Source of the DNA: Isoetes taiwanensis
Lineage: Eukaryota; Streptophyta; Lycopodiopsida; Isoetales; Isoetaceae
Direction: 5' to 3'
DNA length: 64,000 nt
NCBI GenBank assembly: GCA_021234155.1
Contig: JAJEKV010000041.1
Coordinates: 8,190,917 to 8,254,916, forward strand
The position numbers and the translations under genes are program-made. Position 1 is the stretch's first letter. Each line of letters opens with the position of its first letter. A model generated the notes under the pieces. That model saw only the letters and a list, made by a program, of their open reading frames with translations. It searched no databases and was not told the origin of the DNA. Below are positions 30,569 to 39,913 of this stretch, in pieces.

Positions 30569-31039
30569 AAATTGGGCGCCCGCCCAATTTCATACACAAG
30601 GGGATGCAATTTAACATGCTAAATTCACATAGGGCCAACCGAAATTGGGCGCCCGCCCAATTTCATAGCCAAGAGGCTACAAGTGACATGCTGAGTTCAC
30701 ATGGGAGGCCAACCCAAATTGGGCGGCCGCCCAATTTCATATGCCAGGAGGCAAGATGAAACACGGTGATTGCGCACAGGCGGCATCCAAAATTGGGCGG
30801 GCGCCCAATTTCATAGCCAAGGGGATACGATTTAGCATGCTAAATGCGCTAAATGCACATAGGGTCATTCGAAATTGGGCGCCCGCCCAATTTCATAGCC
30901 AAGACGCTGCAAGAAACATGATGACTGCACATGGGAGGCCTCCCAAATTGGGCGCCCGCCCAATTTGGTGGCCAAGGGAATGCAATTTCACATGCTAAAT
31001 ACACACGGGGGCGTCCCAAATTGGGCGCCCGCCCAATTT
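30569..31039. repeat. palindrome array 2: seven units of about 73 bp, inside intron 2
   Basis: Quasi-palindromes start at 30569, 30642, 30716, 30790, 30872, 30945 and 31018 (spacing 73, 74, 74, 82, 73, 73). The copy at 30716-30737 has centre GC and is a perfect 22-base palindrome; the copy at 30790 has the reversed centre GG. Spacers resemble one another (CATAGCCAAG, ACATGCT, CACATGGG). The array fills the intron between exons 2 and 3 of the minus-strand gene. Confidence 0.95.
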
Positions 31040-31082
31040 AATGTGAAAAAACAGACTGCATCGACAATTAGAAATGACTTAC

Positions 31083-32456
31083 TGAATATGCGCTATCTTG
31101 GGATAGTCCGCGCTTTCCTTTCTTTGGCTTTCCATAGAATGCCCATTGATTCCTTAGCTGCTGTATTTGTTCGAAGTAAACATCCTGATGGATAGTATTC
31201 TTGGTGATATCGTTGCTCTCCTGGCTGACCTTCACATATTCAGTAGGAGTGAGGTTCCCTGCCAGCACACGACATTTTCTTTTGGCGTAGAAGAAAAAGA
31301 TAAGATCTTTCAGATGAGCCCTTTCTGCTGGCCATTCCAACGCCTGGTTGACAAGAATTTGGGCAACTGCAGTAGTGTGATTGCCATTTACGATCCAATA
31401 TTCTGCATTGTCCAAATTGCTGGCCTTCTTCCACTTCAGTGCACGTCCAGTGTCTGGATCAAAGGGTACAACATCCGCACAAGGTGGATGCATCTGCACA
31501 TTAATAAATGATTCATAGAGTGTATCAACATGTTCTGGACTGATGACCCTGCAGGTCATATTTGCAGGTGCTTGATGCATTTTAAAGATATCCACCTCTA
31601 TTTCGAATTCAACTCCAAGAGGATAGATCCTTTCCCTGTGCTTAATGTTGATCAATGCGCTTTGTGACAGCTCACGTCTACTTTCCTGGGTCAACGCCCC
31701 GCCAGATGTCGAGCACTTCACAATTTGCCTGTCATCTTCCTGTGAGCCTGTGTCAGTCTCACTCCCCCCATCGGATGCACCTGATGTTGATGGTGGAGTC
31801 GAATCTCTTCTTTTCTTAGACGAGGAAGCTATTGCCTCGTGCCGACTTCGCTTTTTTCCTTGCTTTTCTGGTGGGGACTGCTTAGATACCTCCTGCGATC
31901 TAATGCTAAGGTCCGGGCTACGTGATGTTCTTCGCATACCACCAAGAATCATTTTTGGAGTTGGTGTTTCTGATCTTTTCTTTTTAGGAACATTTAACTT
32001 TTCTGATGACACGGATGCGGGCTTCTCTGTGCCCTTCGGTCCTTCAGCCTTCCTAGATACTCCATAACGTGATCTCAACCACGCCGTGTCATAGACCTTT
32101 GGTTGGTTCTTCCCATGATACTCTGTGTAAAGGGCCTTTGATCGATTTTGTTTGTGATCGAGTATGTACTGTCTAACTGTATTAAATCCATATAAAATAT
32201 CTCCCCGTTTGGTGAGTCCAGATCTCTCAAGGCTTTCGTAAGAAGACAGGACCCAGCCCTTGGCCTGACACGAATGTGAAGCCTCAATGATGCTTGCATG
32301 CATTAGCTGAGGATTGTAAGTCCCAAAGGGTAACCTGTATCCTTGAAATGACTTATCAAGCACGTCCTCTACGACAACCTCTATCTCGTTGGCAAACTCA
32401 TTGCTCACAGTCATGTCAATTGCTATACCAACATTCTGTGTTCTCCGTGTCCCGGG
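31083..32456 (-). CDS. exon 2: ParB/sulfiredoxin-like domain
   Basis: 458 codons, open throughout. The N-part (VSNEFANEIEVVVEDVLDKS, HASIIEASHSCQAKGW) is unrecognised. A basic low-complexity linker with KKKRSE, KKRSRHE and SSSKKRRD could serve as nuclear localisation signals. The C-part runs VEFEIEVDIFKMHQAPANMT, VISPEHVDTLYESF, then YWIVNGNHTTAVAQILV. This is the layout of ParB/Srx domains, where a first strand, a helix and a GNHR-type loop build a nucleotide-binding site; here the usual R is T. Bacterial and phage methyltransferases often carry such a domain in front. The exon ends at the strong donor TCA/GTAAGT. Confidence 0.65.
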
Positions 32457-32520
32457 CTCAGCAAAGTACAAGCACAGATCCGAGGTGATTTGTGCTAGAC
32501 CCAGGGTGGATATTGCCTAC

Positions 32521-32685
32521 CTCTATGCACCAAGAAAATTTATCTGCTACAGCAGTCATTAGTTCCGGGACGACTTCAATACCATTGAACTGAATTTCTG
32601 ACTCTGCTTCCTTTGCTGCAGCAAATGCCTGTGCCAACGGAGGGCCAGCTCCTGGTACACGTGCAGTTTGTTTAGTTCTTGCCAT
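32521..32685 (-). CDS. exon 1: histone H3 tail mimic
   Basis: 55 codons in phase 0. The first nine residues, MARTKQTAR (codons at 32659-32685), are identical to the conserved N-terminus of histone H3 up to R8, including R2 and K4, the residues read by PHD-type effectors. The identity stops there: VPGAGPPLAQAFAAAKE follows instead of KSTGGK, and the rest of the exon (EIQFNGIEVVPELMTAV) is unrelated to histone. The codons are A/T-ending, unlike a recent copy of a GC-rich histone gene. Donor GTAGGC at 32515-32520. Confidence 0.8.
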
Positions 32686-32798
32686 GGGCGCTGCATAACA
32701 TCATTTATTAATCACATTAGTGGTGTGTGCAAGCATTAAAAGAAGGCACATAGAGGCTAGAGGCAAGAGGCAAGAAGACAGGCAACCTAGAGCGTGCC

Positions 32799-33640
32799 AA
32801 ATTGGGCGCCCACCCGATTTGCCAACCGAAGGGAGTTATAAAGGCAAGACGGTGCCAAATTGGGCGCCCGCCCGATTTGCCACAACAGAGGAGGTTTGCA
32901 TGCAGGAACATATACAAGAGGAGAGAAATTGGGCGCCCGCCCAATTTGCCAGAGCAGAGGAGGTTGCATAGAAGAGAGAGGCAAGAGGAGACAAATTGGG
33001 CGCCCGCCCAATTTGTCAGAGCAGAGGAGGTTGAAAAGCAGAGAGAGGCCAGAGGCTGACCCAAGGGAGTTATGAAGGCAAAAAGAGACCAGAGGGTCCC
33101 AAATTGGGCGACCGCCCGATTTGCCAACCCAAGGGACTTATGAAGGCAAGAGGATTTGCTGACCCAAGGGAGTTATGAAGGCAAAAAGAGGCCAGAGGGT
33201 CCCAAATTGGGCGCCCGCCCGATTTGCCAACCAAAGGGAGTTATGAAGGCAACAGGGTGCCAAATTGCGCGCCCGCCCGATTTGCCACAACAGGGGAGGT
33301 TTGCATGCAGAAACATAGGCAAGAGGAGACAAATTGGGTGCCCGCCCAATTTGCCAGAGCAGAGGAGGTTGAAAAGCAGAGAGAGGCCAGAGGCTGACCC
33401 AAGGGAGTTATGAAGGCAAAAAGAGAGCAGAGGGTCCCAAATGGGCGCCCGCCCGATTTACCAACCCAAGGGACTTATGAAGGCAAGAGGATTTGCTGAC
33501 CCAAGGGAGTTATGAAGGCAAAAAGAGGCCAGAGGGTCCCAAATTGGGCGCCCGCCCGATTTGCCAACCGAAGGGAGTTATGAAGGCAACAGGGTGCCAA
33601 ATTGTGCGCCCGCCCAATTTGCCAGAGCAGAGGAGGTCAC
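32799..33640. repeat. palindrome array 3: eleven copies with a 338-bp higher-order duplication
   Basis: Palindromes start at 32799, 32857, 32926, 32993, 33101, 33204, 33262, 33331, 33439, 33541 and 33599. Several have the right arm altered to CGCCCGATTT. Spacers carry GGGAGTTATGAAGGCA and GAGCAGAGGAGGTTG. A block from 33024 is repeated from 33362, so segments of about 338 bases duplicated together. The array lies directly upstream of exon 1 of the minus-strand gene, in its probable promoter region. Confidence 0.95.
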
Positions 33641-33900
33641 AGAGCAGAGAGAGGCCAGAGGGTCCCAGATTGGATATGCCCTTCTGTGGTAATTAGAATG
33701 ATCCAACGGGCCAAAGGGTTATTGGGTGCAGAGGAGACAGCTTCTGAGGTTCTTAGTAACAACCTAAAATGATGGATGTAGGATTGGGTGGACTCCTTAT
33801 GGCCAGTGGCTTATCTCCTGCAGTAATGTAAAGAACTGAAGTTGAAGAAAAGAGCAGTACCTTTTCCTTCCTTCAGGGGTCGATTTTCCATGAAAGCAGT

Positions 33901-34125
33901 GGCGCCTGGAAGCTAGCAGTCAGCGCTTAGAAGAAATCACTTTGAACACGATAGGCGCCTGGATGCTCGGAGTTAGCGCTCAGAAGAAATCACTTTGAAC
34001 ACGATAGGCGCCTGGATGCTCGGAGTCGGCGCTTCGAAGAAATCGATATGAACACGATAGGCGCCTAAATGCCGGAGTCAGCGTTTCGAAGAAATCGATA
34101 TGAACACGATAGGCTCAAAGAATGC
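33901..34125. repeat. 53-bp tandem repeat, four units
   Basis: Units start at 33901, 33954, 34007 and 34060, with a partial fifth at 34112. Each reads GGCGCCTGGATGC, GGAGT(T/C)(A/G)GCGCT, AGAAGAAATC, then GAACACGATA. It lies between the divergent cassette genes, where regulatory repeats would be expected. Unrelated in sequence to the palindrome arrays, although GGCGCC is shared. Confidence 0.9.
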
Positions 34126-34584
34126 CGGAATGCGAAAAGGAATGGGCGGTTAGGTTTAGCTGGTGAATGACAAGTGGCGGCCATGCAAGAGAAGAGCCTT
34201 AATCATAGACGGCTTTAACTAAATATGGACCAAAGGAAAGAACAATAAAAATAGACAGCTTTGCAATAAATGTGCCCAAAAAATTAAATGCGCTTTTTTT
34301 AAATTGACATAGACGTCTTGTAATTTAAATTTTAAATTTTGAAATCTCACGAGGCCCGCCCAATTTCAAATTTATATTACGGCCCGCCCGGCGCATTTTC
34401 AATTTCAAATTACGGGCCTGCCCAAATTTGATTTACGTCCCGCCTGAATTTGAATTTGAATTTATATTACGGACCCGCCCGCCCAATCAAACTCTGGTGG
34501 GAGAATTGAATTTTGAATTACTCTCGAGGAAGCGGAGCGGCTAAGCCATTTCGTTTCTCTCACATTCTTTGGCTACTTGTTCAA
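34126..34584. other. intergenic region upstream of transposase-like gene
   Basis: AT-rich at 34200-34340, then alternating AATTTGAATT-type and GGCCCGCCC-type words (34350-34495), which look like broken or ancestral pieces of the palindrome arms. No gene. Confidence 0.5.
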
Positions 34585-34623
34585 ATGGATGGCGTGCGAT
34601 TCACCAAAGGTAAGTTTCTGTCG
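34585..34623 (+). CDS. possible first exon of the transposase-like gene
   Basis: ATG at 34585 gives MDGVRFTKGKFLS if the donor GTATAT at 34624 is used, which keeps phase 0 with the next exon. The stronger donor GTAAGT at 34610 would leave phase 1 and does not match the frame at 35657. An alternative is a start inside the next exon or an unseen exon. Confidence 0.4.
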
Positions 34624-35039
34624 GTATATACGTTCATTCTTTGCCATTGTGGGTTGCATGCGCTGATATTAAGATGCCTGGATTGGTATAGAACAGTATT
34701 GATGATAAGATTTGAGAAATAAATAGAAAATTTGAGAGATGTGTGTTCGGTCCTCTATACATAACTGATGTAGTCTATATTCTATCTCGGGTAGCATGGA
34801 AGCAGGGCCAAATAGGATGGGTGCCTAGTTTGATTCCTGAGTAACATTGTATGACCAGATAGACCTCCTGAATATGTATCATTCGTGGGTGCCTACTTTG
34901 ATTCCTGAGTAACAATGTATAGGCAGATAGACCTCCCGAGTATGTATCATTCATTTATACCATCTGTACTGGCAAATTGGATGGGTGCCCATTTAGAAAG
35001 AGTGGCTATGTCTCATTTATGTATAGCACCTGTGATGTC

Positions 35040-35592
35040 AAATTGGGCGGGTGCCCAATTTCAACTCCTGAGGACCACCACAACAGGGAGCAAATTGGGC
35101 GCCCGCCCAATTCAGCAGCTAAGGAATACTGCAACAAGGAGGTAATTGGGCGGGTGCCCAATTTCAACTCCTGAAGACCACTACACCATGGAGCAAATTG
35201 GGCGCCCGCCCAATTTCAGCAGCTAAGAAACACTGCAAGAGGGAGGTAATTGGGCGGGTGCCCAATTTCAACTCCTGAAGACCACTACACCAGGGAGCAT
35301 AATCGGCGCCCGCCCAATTTCAGCAGCTAAGAAACACTGCAACATGGAGGTAATTGGGCGGGTGCCCAATTTCAACTCCTCAAGACCACTAGACCAGGGA
35401 GCAAATTGGGCGCCCGCCCTATTTCAGCTGCTAAGGAACACTACAACAGGGAGCAAATTGGGTGGGTGCCCAATTTCAACTCCCCCCACCATTGGCAAGG
35501 AGGATTGGCGAGGGAGCAAATTGGGCGGGTGCCCAATTTCACCTGCCCAATTTACATTACAACAGGGAGAAAATTGGGCGCCCGCCCAATTT
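35040..35592. repeat. palindrome array 4: eleven copies at 52-bp spacing, alternating centres
   Basis: Starts at 35040, 35092, 35143, 35195, 35247, 35299, 35351, 35403, 35455, 35518 and 35571. Copies alternate between a left-type centre GGCGGGTGCC and a right-type centre GGCGCCCGCC, so the true unit is a 104-base dimer with spacers TCAACTCCTGA and CAGCAGCTAAG. A degenerate extra copy lies at about 34975. The array fills the putative first intron of the plus-strand transposase-like gene. Confidence 0.95.
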
Positions 35593-35656
35593 CACCAGCT
35601 AAGGACCATCTGCTGTAACTTTGCTCTTGAACTGATTCATTTTTTTTTTTGTGCAG

Positions 35657-37905
35657 GAGGTGTACCTATTCAAAGATGGTCGGGTAGTTGGCAAAGGGGC
35701 CATGGGAGCTAGGGAGAGATGCCACTTTAAAGACATCCCAGATGGACTTGTGAGTGTTGGTGTTCTAGCTGTGTTTGAGGGGCATCATGTTCTCTCTTGG
35801 CCTACTCCAGAAGCAGGAACCTTAGGTGAGGCATTGGGTTCCTTCATTCTCTGGAGGGAAAGTGATGTTCATGACTCCGATGTCGTGGACTTGCCGTCGA
35901 CATCAAAAAGACAGCGAGGAGGAAGCAACAGAGACACCATGTCGCTAACTAGGTACACACTACCGAGACCGATTTGCGAAATTTATCACTCTTGTGCTGC
36001 CATCCCTGCAGCGAAGGGATTTATATCCTTCACTGGTCCAGAAGATGCAGTATGTGACCAGTTCTTGGGTATGAAGACCGTAGGAGTGACTGTTACTGAA
36101 GGCTTTCCCCCTCCGACAGAGGTGAACTTCCGATGTCCGGCATGTTTGACAATACCTAAAGCGGGCATGCTTTTGAGGTGGAATAATGATCTGGTTAGGG
36201 TTTGTGGGGTGAAGGTGTCGGAAATTTTAAGTGCAGCACCAGTGGAACAGCATGATACGACGTCGAGCCAGGGCAGCTCGGAGATTGAGAAGCATCCGCA
36301 GTACAAGAAGCGTAAATACACCTTCCATTCTCGTCAGCCAAAGAAAGCATCAAAGCCTCCAAAGATAGATCGGCTAACAACCAATGAATCCATCTTGAGG
36401 TATAGGAAGACCATGTGTTGCAAACAGAGATGTTGTGAGAAATTCAGTAGGGATCAAGCTATAAACATGCGAAAGGATTTCTTCGCCATGAAATCGAGTG
36501 ACAGGACCACTTTTGTGTATGATATGTTAGGCAACAATATGAAGGGTAGAAGGGTACATCGACTAGTCTTGCAAGGCGTCAATGTCTGTGAGAGAGCTTG
36601 GTACCTTGGTCTTGGGATTTCAAAGTCGGGGTATCTCAAGTGGAAGGCAGAATTCCGCTCCGGTGCTTGAAAGGCCGAGCATGGCAATTCAGGCACGATG
36701 AAAGCACGTGCGGCCACCTTGGCCTCAGAGGCTGTTTTTTCCATGTTTGTGAAGGAAAATTGTGAATCCTTACCTCACCGTAGCAAAAGGAATGATGATG
36801 GGATTTGAGAAAACGTGAGGAAGTTGCCTGCTATATTTACGAAGACATGCATTCTCGAAGAGGTCAACGCTGAAGTGATGACACTCACAGGCAAGAAGGT
36901 ATCTCCGACAGGATTTCATAGGACGTGGAGACGTAGCTTCAAGGACGTCAGTATTGCTAAGAAGAATGCATTCTCCAAGTGTGACACTTGCGAGGTTATC
37001 CGCACGAAGCTGTTGAAGACCAAGGATGAGGCTGAAAGGAGAATATTGCATGATCAGAGAAGGGCACATAGACTAGAGCAGCAATCATGTCGCACCCAGT
37101 ACTGGTCATGGAGACTGTTATCCCACAGGCATCCTCGAGACTTTGTATGTATCATTCACGACAAAATGGATCAGGCAAAGACTATGATTCCAAAGTTGTT
37201 CGATTCCGTGAAGTCCCTTTGGAGACTAGATAAGCTAAAGACTTCATTGACAGGTGCACTTACCCACGGCCATGGGAGAGGGTGCTATGGAAATTTTGCT
37301 TTGGATCTGTGGTCAGACGACTCCAACTTCCACGTAGGTTCCACGTTGGTGCCTAATGAGTTTGCAGGAGGCCATCTTGCACTGTCTGATCCATCAGTCC
37401 CAGATTGGGCAAGGGCCTTACGTGACACCACTGCGCTAACGTCCAAGTTGTCGCTGTCTGGGAAGAGCATCCCCGTTGCCATCCCTCAACCTGAGGGACC
37501 CTCATTGAAGCATCTCCCTCGCAAATTGATGTTGCAACTAGACAATGCATCCGGACAAAACAAAAATAGGTATGTATTCTCATATCTTTCATACCTTGTA
37601 TATCTGGGTGTTTTCGAGGAGATTGAGTTAGGTTTTATGATGCCTGGCCATACACATGATGATATAGATGCTATGTTTGGTAATTTTTCATCTACCTTGA
37701 AGAAAGCCGAAGTGCTAACCATGCCCGAGTTATTGTATGAATTTCATACGTGCAATCTCAACACGCCAGTGCCATATCTTGTTCATAAGGTTCCAGATTG
37801 GAAAGGTTTCATAGAAGGGTATATCCCTGATGGGGAAGATAGATTGACTGGTCACACTGAGCCTCTGACCTTTAGGTTTGCTATGAATGGTGATCCTTTG
37901 TCATG
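35657..37905 (+). pseudogene. DDE-transposase-like protein (DUF7869 type), 5' part
   Basis: Begins after the acceptor TTTTTTGTGCAG. Part one has a zinc-ribbon-like CPACLTIPKAGMLL, a basic linker, and CCKQRCCEKFSRDQAINMRK with a following helical DNA-binding-like region (VNVCERAWYLGLGISKSGYL). Part two, in the same frame after TGA at 36668-36670 and TGA at 36806-36808, has the nuclease-like core: FVCIIHDKMDQAKTMIPK (first D), MLQLDNASGQNKNRYVF (second D) and GFMMPGHTHDDIDAMFG (histidine/acid cluster). This matches the DUF7869 layout found in transposon-like genes of plants and animals. It would be the integration enzyme of the cassette. An LTR element interrupts it at 37905/37906. Confidence 0.7.
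37901..37905. repeat. target-site duplication TCATG, left
   Basis: TCATG immediately before the LTR start, repeated at 62686-62690. Confidence 0.95.
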
Positions 37906-39405
37906 TGTGACGTTCGGCCAAAGACATTATACGGTCCCGGGGCGTATCATCTGCATCGCATCATCACGCGTACACGCCGTCCCAATCGACGTGTACGCCC
38001 GACGTGTACCCAAGCAAGGGCGCCCTAGGGGGCAACTTGCAATGGTGCGCACACTTAGCAATGCGCGCACCTTTAGACCTTTAACCCATTAAAGGTAGAC
38101 CAAGGGTCATGGAAAACCCTAAACCTAACTGATAGCCCACATAAGGCATCAAACCCTAACATTCCCTTTTTCGCCCACAGACCTTCCGAGCTCCGATTCA
38201 CGCGCCTGAGGAGTCAATTCCAACTCCCACGATCTGCGCAATTGACTAGTCAGATCATCCCTCCGACCGCATCCCGAAGCAGAACAGGGACATGGACGCC
38301 TTCGGATCGAGAGGAGTGAACCAGGGAGCAGGTATTTAGTCGATTGAATAGCTTAAACCTTGTTCCAGCCTTCGAACCAGTAGGTTTAACCTATTAAATC
38401 GCCCTTAGCAGCCAAGTAGATCCTGAGATTGACTCTAACTAAAGAACCTAACTCTATGTATTAGATTAGTTCTTATTATTTATGTTCATAAGATGGACGG
38501 ATGCATTCTGTGGACTCATTGTATTGGGAAGGGGGGTAGAGACTTAAAGCTTAGTAGATGATGCTCCTAGCTAGTCCCTCTTAGTGCGTTACTAGAATTC
38601 GGCCTGTGCACAAGAACCCCACCTGGTTGTGGGTGAAGGGGCCAGACTGGCTTAGAATGAGGTTCGTGTTCTGACCCTTGACCGATCCCTCTGGTGTGTA
38701 AGGCCTACCGGGGATCAGAGTGACTAGGTCTAATGGCTTGCCACTGAGTGTGGGTAAGGCATGGGCTCGACACCCGTGGGGTGGAGTTCACCTTCCAGTG
38801 GGTTAAGTCGAATAAGGGCAGTGGCCCTCTAGTCACCTTGGGTCAGCATGTAGATCTCTGGAGGGAGTGATCCCTACCGCCCCATCGGGGACTCGGGGAG
38901 ATGTAACCGAGGAATAGCCCCTTTGGCTATGCACCGTGAACTCTGATCAGTCCCAACACTTTTCAACCTACTCTGCAAAGTGTGCACAGGAGGGGCGGAT
39001 GGAGTGGACAACCCTAAGCCATGTTCTTATGCCAGCCCAATCCATTGTCATGATTCTGTCTGCATTGAACTCTGGAGGCCCAAGCTAGTCAGTCCTTCCC
39101 TGGAGTCTGAGCCTTGGGTAGGAACTTCCTTTGTATTGTGCTGATCTTTGTCTATGCAGATATTGATGTGCCACCCTTCGAGGTGGATATATGATGTTAT
39201 GTTACTGACGTGTATGTTTACGCTTCCGCAGCTAGGTAGGCCCTGAGGAAGACGGGGTAAAATGACCCCTTCACTCTTCCCACTGTGGACTCTGGGCGGT
39301 CACAGTGATATGTGGAGGGCCCCAGACGGTGTGGAGCTGGTGCGGGGATGAACTCCTGTTTGTATACGGTGCGGGCATCGTGATATGAGTAGGGGACGCG
39401 TCACA
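37906..39405 (+). repeat. 5' LTR of outer element
   Basis: 1500 bases, TGTGACGTTC...GACGCGTCACA. Aligns throughout with 61181-62685. Contains the conserved CTAGGGGGCAACTTGC segment near 38028-38045, a polypyrimidine/CCCTAAACCTAA stretch (38113-38130) and GGGAAGGGGGGTAGAGACTTAAAGC near 38530. Differences from the 3' LTR are mostly clustered rather than evenly spread. Confidence 0.95.
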
Positions 39406-39406
39406 A

Positions 39407-39417
39407 TGGTATCGAGC
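39407..39417 (+). promoter_or_regulatory. primer-binding site (initiator tRNA-Met type)
   Basis: TGGTATCGAGC two bases after the LTR end. The common plant site is TGGTATCAGAGC; this lacks one A within a CAG. Confidence 0.8.
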
Positions 39418-39589
39418 GATGTTCTTGGAGACCAAGAGCAAAGCAAATCGACCATGCTCCTAGTAGTACTAACTTGATAGGATCCTCAAGCCTCGAAAAG
39501 TGGGAAATTTTTTTCTCATTTTTGGTAGTTTATGCTAAGCTAGTAACAGTTAAGTAAATTGGAACTTAATAAGACTAAAAAGAATGAGC

Positions 39590-39908
39590 CAAAACCTCCT
39601 CAGGCAAGGTGGTCTCACAGCTCGCGCCTGGTCAAAGAACTAGACTTTAGTTTTTGAGCAGGGCGCTACCTGTGAGACATTGAGCAAGAACACCTTAAAA
39701 CTTGATGAATTTGAGAAAAGTAATATAGTAAGACTAGTTCCAAGGTAGGAATTAGTTAGAATAGCATGTTTAAATTACTTAAATTACTTAAAAATGTGCA
39801 AGATCTCACAGCTCGCGCCTGGTCAAAGAACTAAACTTTAGTTTTTGAGCGAGGCGCAAGCTGTGAGACATCGAGCCAAGATCACTCAAACTTGATGAAT
39901 TTGAGAAA
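39590..39908 (+). repeat. structured leader repeats, units 1-2 of outer element
   Basis: Hairpin-bearing units of about 190 bases. Stem TCTCACAGCT (39804-39813) pairs with AGCTGTGAGA (39859-39868), GCGCC pairs with GGCGC inside it, and an inner stem is AACTAAA / TTTAGTT. Unit 1 has GTCTCACA at 39612 and TGTGAGAC ending at 39678. The units are separated from units 3-4 only by the inner element. Confidence 0.85.
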
Positions 39909-39913
39909 AGTAA

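Larger units (their letters stand above)
28431..32685 (-). pseudogene. H3-tail-mimic / ParB-Srx-like / beta-class DNA methyltransferase fusion gene
   Basis: Four exons can be joined: 32685-32521, 32456-31083, 30456-29399 and 29322-28431. The first junctions keep phase 0 and have standard GT/AG borders (donors GTAGGC, GTAAGT, GTAACA; acceptors GCTGAG, GTGCAG, CTTCAG). Product layout: MARTKQTAR, the histone H3 N-terminus; a basic S/P/K-rich linker; a ParB/sulfiredoxin-like domain with YWIVNGNHTTAVAQ; then a methyltransferase in the permuted beta order, with a DPPW-like site reading GPLWDV (29845-29856) first and the SAM-binding motif VLDFFSGGSFSRAA (29155-29196) later; an acidic tail ends the protein. 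Frameshifts near 29767, 29265 and 28850 are needed to follow it, so it is a pseudogene or carries sequence errors. Confidence 0.7.

Noticed and set aside
32521-32685. Histone H3 gene or pseudogene
   Set aside because: Only the first nine residues match H3; the histone fold is absent and the frame continues into ParB-like sequence.
32720-33696. Several overlapping open frames (products with GARPICQ and PPDLPQQ words)
   Set aside because: They are translations of the repeated palindrome and its spacers in several frames on both strands.
28266-35592. CRISPR-like array (regular palindromic repeats with spacers)
   Set aside because: Spacers within an array are themselves repeated, no cas genes exist, and the setting is eukaryotic with introns. 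These are tandem repeats containing a palindrome.
28303-35592. Palindromes as parS centromere sites for the ParB-like protein
   Set aside because: The protein domain resembles the ParB/Srx catalytic fold only; no ParB helix-turn-helix or ParA partner was seen. Left as a test, not claimed.
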